A stretch of 64,000 bases of DNA. It comes from an uncultured Collinsella sp. Its GTDB lineage: Bacteria; Actinomycetota; Coriobacteriia; Coriobacteriales; Coriobacteriaceae. The stretch spans positions 1-64,000 of the forward strand of contig UQIW01000011.1 in NCBI GenBank assembly GCA_900541235.1, in the 5' to 3' direction. The translations under genes were made by a program, and so were the position numbers. Positions 18,961 through 28,009 of this stretch are shown one piece after another; the stretch's first letter is position 1; each line of letters starts with the position of its first letter. The notes under the pieces were generated by a model, which did no database searches, was not told the origin of the DNA, and was given only the letters and a program-made list of their open reading frames with translations.

Positions 18961-19656
18961 ATGGACGAGAAGAACGAAGAGCTCGTGGACGCGCAGATCG
19001 TCGAAGAGGACAGCCGCATGTATGGGCACGCCGAGGGCGAGCCTGGTGGCGAGGTCGCTGACGAGCCGGCACTGGTGCTGGGCGACGACGACCCGCACGA
19101 TGCCGAGCTGCACGAGAAGATTCTTTCGGAGGAGTGCGCCTGGAAGGGCAAGATTCTCGACGTCCACCGTCTTGAGGTTGAGCTGCCCAACGGTCACCGC
19201 AGCGCCCGCGATATCGTTCGCCATCCGGGTGCGGCGGCCGTTGTGGCACTGACCGAGAGCGGCAAGATCGTACTGGTGCGTCAGTACCGCACCGCCATCG
19301 ACCGCGTGACGGTCGAGATTCCTGCCGGCAAGCTCGACCCGGGCGAGGACCCGCTCGATTGCGCCAAGCGCGAACTGCATGAGGAGACGGGCTTTAAGGC
19401 TGGTCGTATTCGCTTTTTGACGTCGATTGTCACGTCCTGCGGTTTTTGCGATGAGATCATCCACATCTACTTGGCTACCAAGCTCGAGTTTGATGCGCCC
19501 AACCCCGATGATGACGAGTTTGTCAACGTGGACCTGGTGCCGCTGCACGAGCTGATCGACGCCGTGCTCGACGGCAAGATCGAAGACGCCAAGACCGTCG
19601 TGGGCGCCTTGGCCTGCGATAGCATCGCGCACCGCCTTGGGGGCACGGAGCTTTAA
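18961..19656 (+). CDS. Nudix hydrolase, ADP-ribose pyrophosphatase type
   Basis: A 231-residue protein. ATG 18961 is chosen; ATG 18952 is only 1 nt from the GAGAGG site. The first ~60 residues are acidic and variable. The Nudix fold follows, with the box GKLDPGEDPLDCAKRELHEE plus TGF at about residues 123-145, which matches GX5EX7REUXEEXGU. Upstream LEVELPNGHRSARDIVRHPGAAAVVAL and the ALTESGKIVLVRQYR strand are typical of ADP-ribose/sugar-nucleotide pyrophosphatases (NudF/YjhB-like). The substrate is inferred. It is probably co-transcribed with purD. Confidence 0.9.
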   Translation: MDEKNEELVDAQIVEEDSRMYGHAEGEPGGEVADEPALVLGDDDPHDAELHEKILSEECAWKGKILDVHRLEVELPNGHRSARDIVRHPGAAAVVALTESGKIVLVRQYRTAIDRVTVEIPAGKLDPGEDPLDCAKRELHEETGFKAGRIRFLTSIVTSCGFCDEIIHIYLATKLEFDAPNPDDDEFVNVDLVPLHELIDAVLDGKIEDAKTVVGALACDSIAHRLGGTEL

Positions 19657-19668
19657 CGAGTGGGGATA

Positions 19669-19707
19669 GCCCTGGGACAAGTACTACTGATTGCTTTGTC
19701 CCAGGGC
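19669..19707 (+). terminator. Hairpin after the Nudix gene
   Basis: A 12-bp perfect stem GCCCTGGGACAA/TTGTCCCAGGGC with a 15-nt loop. Only CTTACG follows, so termination strength is uncertain. Confidence 0.6.
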
Positions 19708-19738
19708 CTTACGTTGCTGATATTTCTTTGAGGATCAC

Positions 19739-21511
19739 ATGCTGAAGAGGTTTCTTTCGTATTACAAGCCCCAGATGGGGCTTTTTGTTGCTGATACTGT
19801 TTGTGCTCTGGTGCTTGCCGCCATTGACCTGGCGTTCCCCATTATTCTGCGCAATTTGACCGGTGGGCTATTTACTCAGGGTCAGGCTGCCATTATGCAG
19901 GCGCTCGGCATGATCGCGGTGGGCTTGGTGCTGATGTATGCCGTCCGCTGCGCCTGCCGCTATTTTGTGAGCTATTGGGGTCACGTGATGGGCGCGCGTA
20001 TGGAGTCCAAAATGCGCGAGGACCTGTTCGACCAGTATGAGCGCTTTAGCTTTGCATACTTCGACCGCAACAGCTCGGGCGACATGATGAGCCGCGTGGT
20101 CAACGACCTGTTCGATATCTGCGAGGCGGCGCACCACGTGCCCGAGTGGATCATCATCTGCGGCATCGAGATCATCGGCTCATTTGTGATCCTCTTTACC
20201 ATTGCCCCGGTGCTGGCGCTCGCCATGGCCGTGGTGACGGCGGCGTTTGCGGTCATCATGTTTTGGCAGAACATGCGCATGCGCGAGGTCTTTAGCGACA
20301 ACCGCAAAAAAATCAGCGGCATCAATGCGCAGCTGCAGGATTCGCTGGCGGGCATGCGTGTGGTCAAGAGCTTTGCCAATGAGGAGACCGAACGCTTCAA
20401 GTTCCGCGCCTCAAACAATCGCTATCTTTCGTCCAAGGAGAACATGTATCACGCCATGGGCGTCTATACCGCGACGTATGGCCTGCTCTCGGGTGTGCTC
20501 TATGTGATCGTGGTGCTGCTGGGCGGCTGGCTGGTCGCCCAGGGACAGCTGCAGGCGGTCGATATGGCGACCTTTGCACTCTATATTTCGCTGTTCTGCA
20601 CGCCGCTTGAGACGCTCGTCAATTCGGCCGAAACGTATCAGAAGGCTATCGCCGGCTTTAAGCGTATGGACGAGGTGCTCTCGACCGCGCCGGATATCCA
20701 GGACAAGCCGGGCGCCACGGATCTGCAGGTGACTGCCGGCGCCGTGGAGTATCACGACGTGTGCTTTAACTACGAGGACGTTGAGCTGGGCGAGGGCGAT
20801 GCCGACGAGCGTCCCGTTATCGACCATATGGATCTGTCCATCAAGCCCGGGCAGACCATCGCTTTGGTTGGCCCTTCGGGCGGTGGCAAGTCCACGACCT
20901 GTTCGCTGTTGCCGCGCTTTTATGACGTGGCTGCCGGATCCATTAGCATCGACGGCCAGGACGTGCGTGATGTGACGCAGCAGAGCCTGCGTCGCGCCAT
21001 CGGCCTGGTGCAGCAGGATGTCTATCTGTTTGACGGTACGATTGGCGAGAACATCGCCTACGGCAAGCCGGGCGCTACGGCGGAAGAGATCGCCGAGGCG
21101 GCCCGTCGCGCCAACATCGATGCCTTTATCGAGTCGCTTCCACAGGGCTATGACACGGTCGTGGGCGAGCGCGGCAGCCGTCTTTCGGGCGGACAGAAGC
21201 AGCGCGTTGCCATCGCGCGCGTGTTTCTCAAGAACCCCAAGATCCTGATTTTGGACGAGGCGACGAGTGCTTTGGATAACGAGAGCGAGGAGGCGGTGCA
21301 GGCGTCGCTCGAAGAGCTGGCACGCGGCCGCACCACGATTATCATCGCCCACCGCCTTTCTACCATTAAGCATGCCGATGAGATTGCGACCGTTGAGCAT
21401 GGTCGCGTTGTGGAGCGTGGCACGCACGAGGAGCTTCTCGCCCGTGGCGGCACCTATGCCCGTTACTATCGAATGCAGTTCGAAGGTGCGCGTGCGCACG
21501 AGCTCGACTGA
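19739..21511 (+). CDS. ABC exporter, fused membrane and ATPase domains
   Basis: A 590-residue half-transporter of the MsbA/MdlB type. The N-terminal six-helix exporter domain spans residues ~1-310 (RMESKMREDLFDQYERFSF and the coupling-helix pattern LAGMRVVKSFANEE). The ATPase has Walker A GPSGGGKST at about residues 378-386, Q-loop VQQDVYLFDG, signature LSGGQKQR at about 482, Walker B ILILDEATSALD and H-loop AHRLST. It works as a homodimer or with a partner; no second half is adjacent. The substrate is unknown: lipids, peptides or drugs are all possible. The next gene starts 20 nt later. Confidence 0.93.
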   Translation: MLKRFLSYYKPQMGLFVADTVCALVLAAIDLAFPIILRNLTGGLFTQGQAAIMQALGMIAVGLVLMYAVRCACRYFVSYWGHVMGARMESKMREDLFDQYERFSFAYFDRNSSGDMMSRVVNDLFDICEAAHHVPEWIIICGIEIIGSFVILFTIAPVLALAMAVVTAAFAVIMFWQNMRMREVFSDNRKKISGINAQLQDSLAGMRVVKSFANEETERFKFRASNNRYLSSKENMYHAMGVYTATYGLLSGVLYVIVVLLGGWLVAQGQLQAVDMATFALYISLFCTPLETLVNSAETYQKAIAGFKRMDEVLSTAPDIQDKPGATDLQVTAGAVEYHDVCFNYEDVELGEGDADERPVIDHMDLSIKPGQTIALVGPSGGGKSTTCSLLPRFYDVAAGSISIDGQDVRDVTQQSLRRAIGLVQQDVYLFDGTIGENIAYGKPGATAEEIAEAARRANIDAFIESLPQGYDTVVGERGSRLSGGQKQRVAIARVFLKNPKILILDEATSALDNESEEAVQASLEELARGRTTIIIAHRLSTIKHADEIATVEHGRVVERGTHEELLARGGTYARYYRMQFEGARAHELD

Positions 21512-21530
21512 TTGATATGACAGGAAGTTT

Positions 21531-22496
21531 ATGGCTGACAAGAACCCTTTGACTCCGGAAGAAGTGACGGAGTTATTCTCCGAAATCGATGCATCCGGCG
21601 TCTTGGATCCGACGCTTGCCAAAAAGCGAACTGAGCGCATGCGTGAGAAGGAGGCCGCGGCCAAGCGCGGTGACAAAGCGGCGCTAGCGCAGCTGCGCAG
21701 CGAGGACCGCGCGAGCCAGGCAAAACATATCGACCCGCTGTCCGAGGACGATCCTTCGGGCTCGCAGGTGAGCCATACCATTACGAAGACCGCGATGGCC
21801 GTGGTCATCGGTATTTTGGTGCTGATCGTGGGCATGCAGATCGGCTACGGCGTGATGCGCCGTCTGAATACCGCCAACCTGTCCGAGAGCGTTTCGGTCG
21901 ATACCGTTTCGACCGCGCTCAAGGGTGGACTTGAATGGGGCAACGGCTTTACGCAGTTCCCGCTCGACTTTACCGTCGATGAAGCCGATGAACGCACGGG
22001 CACGGTCGAGGTGACGGTGTTGGACACATCGTCTGCCAACGAGCTCGAGCTGCTGTCCAACGGGCAGATTCAGGCCGCGGCGCTTGCGACCAACGCGTTG
22101 CTCAACGATAAGATCGACCGCGTGGTGTATAACGTTCACGCCTATATCGACGAGGATAGCAACATTCAGCACGATTCCTTCTTTGGCATGTTCCCCGCGC
22201 GGGGCCACCAGAGCGCCATTTTGACGTTCGTGTGGACCAAGAGCTCATCCAACGCCACGAGTATCGACTGGAAGATGCGCATCGTGAGTATGGATGACAC
22301 CATCGCCGAGCGCATTCAGAAGCAGGTGAACTCGGTGTCGTCGTTGATTGAGGATCCGGTGGTGAGCCAGACCAAGATTGACGAGGAAAAGGCCGAGCGT
22401 GACCTGGAGCATCGTCTGCATGGCCGCGAGATTTTCCGCGGCGGCAAGCCCGATCGCACACCGTCCGAACTGCTGGAACAGGACAAGAAAAAGTAA
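21531..22496 (+). CDS. Single-pass membrane protein, unknown
   Basis: A 321-residue protein. AGGAAG precedes ATG 21531. Residues 1-~80 are cytoplasmic, charged and helical. One transmembrane segment (about residues 84-106, TAMAVVIGILVLIVGMQIGYGVM) is followed by a ~215-residue outside domain with mixed strands (VEVTVLDTSSANELELL; VVYNVHAYIDEDSNIQ; SAILTFVWTKSS) and a charged C-terminus. I do not recognise the family. The position 20 nt after the ABC exporter suggests co-transcription, and a strong terminator follows. Confidence 0.75.
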   Translation: MADKNPLTPEEVTELFSEIDASGVLDPTLAKKRTERMREKEAAAKRGDKAALAQLRSEDRASQAKHIDPLSEDDPSGSQVSHTITKTAMAVVIGILVLIVGMQIGYGVMRRLNTANLSESVSVDTVSTALKGGLEWGNGFTQFPLDFTVDEADERTGTVEVTVLDTSSANELELLSNGQIQAAALATNALLNDKIDRVVYNVHAYIDEDSNIQHDSFFGMFPARGHQSAILTFVWTKSSSNATSIDWKMRIVSMDDTIAERIQKQVNSVSSLIEDPVVSQTKIDEEKAERDLEHRLHGREIFRGGKPDRTPSELLEQDKKK

Positions 22497-22502
22497 GACG
22501 CC

Positions 22503-22544
22503 ATCATCCCGCGTGAGCCATAAGCCCCGCGGGATGATTTTTTA
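22503..22544 (+). terminator. Terminator after the 21531-22496 gene
   Basis: An 11-bp perfect stem ATCATCCCGCG/CGCGGGATGAT with a 14-nt loop, followed by TTTTTT at 22539-22544. Confidence 0.93.
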
Positions 22545-22667
22545 ATCCCCGTCCCAGAGAAATCATTATGCATAGAAAGTCATAATTATCATTTCGTAAA
22601 CATTTCGATGAAATTAACGCCATGAGGCATGCTTGCGGTTACAATACCGCGAGGCCTAACTACACAC

Positions 22668-22700
22668 CTTTAAGCCGGTCCTGTGAGACCGGGAAGGAGA
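22668..22700 (+). promoter_or_regulatory. PyrR-type RNA hairpin at the carA ribosome binding site
   Basis: CCGGTCCTGTGAGACCGG (22675-22692) folds into a 6-bp stem with the hexaloop CTGTGA. Its loop and upper stem fit the PyrR recognition consensus (UCC-N-G-N-GAG-R-Y) except for paired changes that keep the stem. The 3' arm ends 1-2 nt before the AAGGAG Shine-Dalgarno site of carA at 22694-22699, so bound PyrR would hide the start site. Translational repression by PyrR of this kind is known in mycobacteria. No pyrR gene is in the window. Confidence 0.75.
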
Positions 22701-22703
22701 ATT

Positions 22704-24143
22704 ATGGCGAACAACCATACCGCGGGCGCTGCCGCCCGCACCTTCGCGCCCAGCGAGCTTTGCCAGCGTATGCTGGCCAAAACCAGCAAGGGCACCTGCG
22801 GTCCCTGCATCCTGTATCTTGAGGATGGGACCATTTTTTATGGACGTGCATGCGGCGCCGAGGGCACCGCGACCGGCGAAGTCTGCTTCAACACCTCACT
22901 CGAGGGCTACTTTGAGGTCATGACCGACCCGAGTTATGCCGGCCAAATCGTAACCATGACCTATCCGCAGATTGGCAACTACGGTATCGACGAGACCGAC
23001 GTCCAGTCGGCCTTCCCCGGCGACGCCGTGCGCCCTGCGAGCGCTCCGGCTATGCGCGGCATGATCGTTCGCGACATGTGCACCACGCCTTCTAACTGGC
23101 GCTCGGCCGTCAGCGTGCCGGAGTATCTGCGCGCCCACGGCATCGTCGCTATCGAGGGCGTCGACACCCGCGCTCTGGTGCGCCATCTGCGCGACAATGG
23201 TTCCAAGATGGGCATTATCTCGACCGAGATCTTCGACGTCGACGAGCTTGCCGAGCGTCTGGCCGCAGCGCCCACGCTGGTAGGCGAGAACCTGGTCAAG
23301 ACCGTAAGTTGCCCCGCGCCTCATGAGTTTGTGGCTGCCGACCTGCCTGCCACGCATGACTTTGCGCTTTCGGCTGCCGCTCCTGCCCGTCACAAAGTGG
23401 TCGCCTACGACTGCGGTGTGAAGCGCGGCATTCTGGAGGGGCTGGTCCGCGCCGGCTGCGACCTTACCGTCGTGCCGTGGGACACGCCCGCGAGTGAGGT
23501 GCTCGACATGAATCCCGACGGCGTCTTTTTGTCCAATGGCCCCGGCGACCCCGACGCCGTGGTGGAGACCTACGAGCAGGTGCAGCAGCTGATCGGCAAG
23601 GTGCCGGTCTTTGGTATTTGTCTTGGTCACCAGATGATCAGCCTGGCCTGCGGCGCCCAGATGGAAAAGCTTAAGTTCGGTCACCGCGGTGGCAACCAGC
23701 CGGTTATGAACCTGGTAAGCCGCCGTGTGGAGATCACCGCGCAAAACCATGGCTTTGGCCTGCTGTTCCCCAGCTTGGGCAAGCTTGTCCCCGAGCTTTC
23801 CGGCGGCGAGACCGAGCATGCGGCCGATGGAGATCTGCGCGTCTGGGTGCGCCGCGGAATCGCGCCGGTCGTGATGAACGAGCGCTTTGGCCGCATTCGC
23901 CTAACACATGTGAACCTCAACGACGGCACCGCCGAGGGCATCCAGCTGCTCGACGCCCCGTGCTTCTCGGTCCAGTATCACCCCGAGGCCTCGCCTGGCC
24001 CCACCGATGCCCACTATCTCTTTACCGCCTTTACGCGACTCATGGACGGCGAGGAGAACTACCTGGACATCGACACCGCGAAGGACCGCCTGGCTGGCTG
24101 GAACTTTGCCGAGACCGCCGCGACCGAGACCGAGGAGAACTAA
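22704..24143 (+). CDS. carA: Carbamoyl-phosphate synthase small (glutaminase) subunit
   Basis: A 479-residue subunit that hydrolyses glutamine and feeds ammonia to CarB for pyrimidine and arginine synthesis. ATG 22704 directly follows the PyrR-type hairpin and AAGGAG. The N-terminal CPSase domain begins around residue 38 (LYLEDGTIFYGRACG; TGEVCFNTSLEGY; RDNGSKMGII). The class I amidotransferase domain has the nucleophile motif GICLGHQ (Cys about residue 306), QNHGF and QYHPEASPGP. It is about 100 residues longer than typical: a 37-residue N-terminal lead plus a 35-40 residue insertion between QNHGF and the LTHVNLNDGT strand. Confidence 0.97.
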   Translation: MANNHTAGAAARTFAPSELCQRMLAKTSKGTCGPCILYLEDGTIFYGRACGAEGTATGEVCFNTSLEGYFEVMTDPSYAGQIVTMTYPQIGNYGIDETDVQSAFPGDAVRPASAPAMRGMIVRDMCTTPSNWRSAVSVPEYLRAHGIVAIEGVDTRALVRHLRDNGSKMGIISTEIFDVDELAERLAAAPTLVGENLVKTVSCPAPHEFVAADLPATHDFALSAAAPARHKVVAYDCGVKRGILEGLVRAGCDLTVVPWDTPASEVLDMNPDGVFLSNGPGDPDAVVETYEQVQQLIGKVPVFGICLGHQMISLACGAQMEKLKFGHRGGNQPVMNLVSRRVEITAQNHGFGLLFPSLGKLVPELSGGETEHAADGDLRVWVRRGIAPVVMNERFGRIRLTHVNLNDGTAEGIQLLDAPCFSVQYHPEASPGPTDAHYLFTAFTRLMDGEENYLDIDTAKDRLAGWNFAETAATETEEN

Positions 24144-24144
24144 C

Positions 24145-27100
24145 ATGCCGAAACGTACTGACATCAAGCGTATCCTCGTTATTGGTTCGGGCCCCATCGT
24201 TATTGGCCAGGCCTGCGAGTTCGACTACTCCGGCGCCCAGGCCTGCAAGGTGCTCAAGGAGGATGGCTTTGAGGTCATCCTGGTCAATTCCAACCCGGCG
24301 ACCATCATGACCGACCCGGGCTTGGCCGACCGCACCTATGTTGAGCCTATCACCGCCGAGTTTATCGAGCGCGTAATCAAGAAAGAGCGCCCGGACGCGC
24401 TGCTGCCCACGCTGGGCGGCCAGACCGGTCTGAACGCCGCCGTCGAGCTGGCGAAAGACGGTACGCTCGACAAGTACGGCGTCGAGATGATCGGCTGTGA
24501 CCTTGCCGCCATCGAGCGCGGCGAGGACCGCAAGCTCTTTAACGAGGCCATGGCCGAGATCGGCCTGGAGGTCGCGCGCTCGGGCTATGCCTACAGCGTG
24601 GCCGACGCCGAGGCCATCGCCGAGCGCGTGGGATATCCCTGCGTGCTGCGTCCGAGCTTTACCCTCGGCGGCGCCGGCGGCGGCATCGCTCACACTCACG
24701 AGGAGCTCGTCTCCATCGTGAGCCAGGGCCTCGAGCTCTCGCCCGCCCACGAGGTGCTGGTCGAGGAGTCCATCGAGGGCTGGAAAGAGTATGAGATGGA
24801 GGTCATGCGTGACCACGCCGGCAACGGCATCATCGTGTGCTCCATCGAGAACCTCGACCCCATGGGCGTGCATACCGGCGACTCCATCACCGTGGCGCCG
24901 GCGCAGACCCTCTCCGACCTGGAGTATCAGCGCATGCGTGTCGCCTCGCTCGCCATCTTGGAGAAGATCGGCGTCGAGACCGGTGGCTCCAACGTGCAGT
25001 TTGCCGTGAACCCCCAGACCGGCCGCCTGATCGTCATCGAGATGAACCCGCGCGTGAGCCGTTCGTCCGCCCTCGCTTCCAAGGCCACGGGTTTCCCCAT
25101 TGCCAAGGCCGCCGCGCGCCTGGCTGTGGGCTACACGCTCGACGAGATCGTCAACGACATCACCAAGGCTACGCCCGCCTGCTTTGAGCCCACGATCGAC
25201 TACTGTGTGGTCAAGGTGCCGCGCTTTGCCTTCGAGAAGTTCAAGGGTACCGACCCCACGCTCACCACGCGCATGAAGGCCGTGGGCGAGATTATGGCGA
25301 TCGGCCGCACCTTTGAGGAGGCCTTTGGCAAGGCTATGCGCTCGCTGGAGGATGGCCACCAGGGCATTTGCGCCGGTGGCAAAGAGGGTGCCGATAAGCT
25401 GAGCGACGACGAGCTTGCTCAGGCCGTGGCAACCCCGACCGAGCATCGCATCTTCTTTGTGGTCGAGGCCCTGCGTCGTGGCTGGGACATCGCTCGCATC
25501 CATGCCATCTGCGGTATCGATCCGTGGTACCTCAACCGTATCAACGATATGGTGCAGGTCCAGGAGAGCATCCGCGACCTGCGTGTGGAGGATATCGACG
25601 CCGACGCGATGCGCCTGCTCAAGCAGTACGGCACGAGCGATGCCGAGATCGCTGCGCTGACCGGCTCGGACGAGCGCTTTGTGCGCGCCTATCGCAAGGG
25701 TCTGGGCGTGGTTCCCAGCATGAAGACGGTCGATACCTGCGCTGCGGAGTTCTCGAGCGCCACGGAGTACCACTACAAGACGTACGAGAACATCTACCGC
25801 ACGAGCCCGGATGCCAAGAAGTGCGTGGCTCCCGACGAGACCACGCCGGCGGACAAGCCCAAGGCGATGATCCTGGGCGCCGGTCCCAACCGCATTGGCC
25901 AGGGTATCGAGTTCGATTACTGCTGCGTGCACGCGAGCTATGCGCTGGCGGCCCGCGGCTTCGAGACCATCATGGTCAACTGCAATCCCGAGACCGTTTC
26001 GACCGACTACGACACGTCCGACCGTCTGTACTTTGAGCCGCTCACCTACGAGGACGTCATGGATGTCATCGATGTTGAGCGACCCGACGGCGTCGTGGTG
26101 ACGCTCGGCGGCCAGACTCCGCTTAAGCTGGCGCGCATGCTCGAGGAGAGCGGCGTGAACATCATGGGCACCAAGCCCGATGCCATCGACTTTGCCGAGG
26201 ACCGCGAGCGCTTTGCCGCCCTGCTCGACAAGCTGGGCATTATGTATCCGCCGGCGGGCCAGGCAACCTCGTTTGAGGAGGCCGAGGCCGTGGCCGCGCA
26301 TATTGGCTACCCGCTGCTGGTGCGTCCGAGCTACGTGCTGGGCGGCCGCGGCATGATGATCGCCTACGATGCCGAGCATCTGCGCGATTACATGGCCGAG
26401 GCTGCGCGCATTAGCCCCGACTACCCGGTGTATCTGGACCGCTTCTTGGAGGGCGCGATCGAGTCCGATGTCGACGCCCTGTGCGATGGCGAAGAGGTCT
26501 ACATCGGCGGCATTCTGGAGCATATCGAGGAGGCCGGTATTCACTCCGGCGACTCTGCGACCTGCATCCCGCCGTTCAGCTTTAGCGAGAGCCTGCAGGC
26601 AAAGCTTCGCGAGACCACGCGCCGCATCGCGATGGCGCTGGGCGTACGCGGCCTGGTCAACGTGCAGTACGCCATCAAGGGCGAGACCGTTTACGTGATC
26701 GAGGCCAACCCGCGTGCCAGCCGCACCGTGCCGTTTATCTCCAAGGCCACCGGCGTGCCGCTGGCCAAGTGCGCGGCGCGTATCATGGCGGGCGATTCCA
26801 TCGCAAGCCTGGGCCTGCCGAGCGACGAGCGTCAGCTGGACTGGTTCTGCATGAAGGAAGCCGTTATGCCCTGGGGCCGTTTCCCGGGCGCCGACGTTAT
26901 CCTGGGGCCCGAGATGAAGTCGACGGGCGAGGTCATGGGTATCGCCAAGAGCTATCCCGAGGCATACGCCAAGACGCAACTGGCGATTGACTACAAGCTG
27001 CCCGACCCGAGCGCCGGCAAGGTGTTCATCAGCGTGTGCGACCGTGACAAGCGTCATATCCTTTCGGTCGCCCGTATCCTGCGCTACCTGGGCTTTGATA

Positions 27101-27459
27101 TCTGCTCCACCGAGGGCACGGCGCGCGTGCTGCGTGGAGGCAACGTGACGTGCGAGGTCGTGGAAAAGATTAGCGGCCCGCACGACGGCGAGCGTCCCAA
27201 CATTGGTGACCTCATCGCCGATGGCAAGATTGCGGTAATCATCAATACGCCGTACGGCCCGGGCTCGCGTGGCGATGGCTACCTGCTACGCACCGAGGCC
27301 GTCCGTCGTGGCGTGACCTGCGTGACGGCGATGTCTGCGGCCAACACGTACGTGAGTGCCATCGAGGCCGTGCGCGAGGACGAGCAGGGTCACGGCAGCG
27401 CCAACGACATGGGCATGGACGTCATCGCCCTGCAGGACCTGCCGCAGTACACGGTGTAG
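24145..27459 (+). CDS. carB: Carbamoyl-phosphate synthase large subunit
   Basis: A 1104-residue enzyme of full family length. ATG 24145 lies 1 nt after the carA stop, with GAGGAG upstream. Two homologous ATP-grasp halves are visible: N-half VIGSGPIVIGQACEFDYSG and LRPSFTLGGAGGG; C-half ILGAGPNRIGQGIEFDYCC and VRPSYVLGGRGM. Between them lies the oligomerisation domain, and the C-terminal MGS-like allosteric domain (KVFISVCDRDKRH onward, about residues 955-1104) binds nucleotide effectors in the family. carA and carB form one operon under the carA leader hairpin. No other pyr genes are in view. Confidence 0.98.
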   Translation: MPKRTDIKRILVIGSGPIVIGQACEFDYSGAQACKVLKEDGFEVILVNSNPATIMTDPGLADRTYVEPITAEFIERVIKKERPDALLPTLGGQTGLNAAVELAKDGTLDKYGVEMIGCDLAAIERGEDRKLFNEAMAEIGLEVARSGYAYSVADAEAIAERVGYPCVLRPSFTLGGAGGGIAHTHEELVSIVSQGLELSPAHEVLVEESIEGWKEYEMEVMRDHAGNGIIVCSIENLDPMGVHTGDSITVAPAQTLSDLEYQRMRVASLAILEKIGVETGGSNVQFAVNPQTGRLIVIEMNPRVSRSSALASKATGFPIAKAAARLAVGYTLDEIVNDITKATPACFEPTIDYCVVKVPRFAFEKFKGTDPTLTTRMKAVGEIMAIGRTFEEAFGKAMRSLEDGHQGICAGGKEGADKLSDDELAQAVATPTEHRIFFVVEALRRGWDIARIHAICGIDPWYLNRINDMVQVQESIRDLRVEDIDADAMRLLKQYGTSDAEIAALTGSDERFVRAYRKGLGVVPSMKTVDTCAAEFSSATEYHYKTYENIYRTSPDAKKCVAPDETTPADKPKAMILGAGPNRIGQGIEFDYCCVHASYALAARGFETIMVNCNPETVSTDYDTSDRLYFEPLTYEDVMDVIDVERPDGVVVTLGGQTPLKLARMLEESGVNIMGTKPDAIDFAEDRERFAALLDKLGIMYPPAGQATSFEEAEAVAAHIGYPLLVRPSYVLGGRGMMIAYDAEHLRDYMAEAARISPDYPVYLDRFLEGAIESDVDALCDGEEVYIGGILEHIEEAGIHSGDSATCIPPFSFSESLQAKLRETTRRIAMALGVRGLVNVQYAIKGETVYVIEANPRASRTVPFISKATGVPLAKCAARIMAGDSIASLGLPSDERQLDWFCMKEAVMPWGRFPGADVILGPEMKSTGEVMGIAKSYPEAYAKTQLAIDYKLPDPSAGKVFISVCDRDKRHILSVARILRYLGFDICSTEGTARVLRGGNVTCEVVEKISGPHDGERPNIGDLIADGKIAVIINTPYGPGSRGDGYLLRTEAVRRGVTCVTAMSAANTYVSAIEAVREDEQGHGSANDMGMDVIALQDLPQYTV

Positions 27460-27470
27460 TTGACCTGGCC

Positions 27471-27555
27471 GGCCGGGGCGGCAGCCGGACACTTTCTCTC
27501 GGAAACTGGGCTTCGCGAAGTTTTCCGAGAGAAAGGACCGCCTCCCGCCCCGGCC
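27471..27555. repeat. Long hairpin after carB with palindromic CTTCGCGAAG loop
   Basis: Outer 11-bp stem (27471-27481/27545-27555) and inner 14-bp perfect stem (27492-27505/27522-27535). The 16-nt apical loop CTGGGCTTCGCGAAGT is the exact reverse complement of the loop of the hairpin at 33221-33290. No T-run is present. It lies immediately downstream of carB. Confidence 0.85.
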
Positions 27556-27630
27556 TGCGGTGATTCAATAGCACCGTGTGCTGCCGAAGGGGTTTTGCGC
27601 GATGACTAGGGCTGAATAGAAAATGAGTGC

Positions 27631-27662
27631 GGGCGCCGTCGTTCATTCGAACGACGGCGCCC
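27631..27662. repeat. Perfect 13-bp hairpin
   Basis: GGGCGCCGTCGTT pairs with AACGACGGCGCCC around CATTCG. No T-run follows on either side. Confidence 0.8.
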
Positions 27663-27680
27663 ACGTTATATAGGAGGGAC

Positions 27681-27833
27681 TTTCAGCCTCGTCAACCTCC
27701 CATTCCAAACCAAATCAGCCAACGTACGTCATGGCAATATCCGGTAGGTCGCAGGGTGTCCCGCGGCGGGCTGGGTTATTTAGCTGAGCGACTTTGCGAA
27801 GCAAGGGGAGCGAAGATAAAAACCCAGCCCGCC
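27681..27833. repeat. Intergenic repeat element, copy 1 (43-nt core plus hairpin)
   Basis: The core 27716-27758 begins CAGCCAACGTACGTCATGG and ends CCGGTAGGTCGCAGGGTG. It matches 33181-33223 at 41 of 43 positions, and the preceding ~35 nt starting TTTCAGCCTC is partly alike. Just after it is a 13-bp stem (27765-27777/27821-27833) whose loop contains ACTTTGCGAAGC, close to the loop of copy 2. The gap 27460-28009 holds no supportable gene. Confidence 0.85.
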
Positions 27834-27928
27834 CCCGACGCACTGTGTCTAGACGGATTGCACCTTCCCCTGTTTCTAGAGATAAATACCATTTAGCGGT
27901 GATATTCAACCGTTCAAGATATTGTGTA

Positions 27929-27962
27929 ATGGCATATTACGTCATATGACGTAATATGCCAT
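27929..27962. promoter_or_regulatory. 34-bp perfect palindrome upstream of the PTS genes
   Basis: A perfect inverted repeat with no loop, centred on GTCATATGAC with flanks GGCATATTAC and GTAATATGCC, 47 nt before the PTS IIB start. Its symmetry and position suggest a repressor operator, most simply for the GntR-family regulator at 30118-30873. That link is inference. Confidence 0.7.
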
Positions 27963-28009
27963 AAGCAGTCAAGGATGATTGTCTGCGTTCAAGTCGAGAA
28001 AGGGGCAAA

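Noticed and set aside
17719..19680. A 653-codon minus-strand open frame opposite purD and the Nudix gene
   Set aside because: Spans two real genes and their gap and has the His/Val/Gly composition typical of antisense frames.
24040..27183. A 1047-codon minus-strand open frame opposite carB
   Set aside because: Same shadow effect of codon bias; carB has complete family motifs across the whole length.
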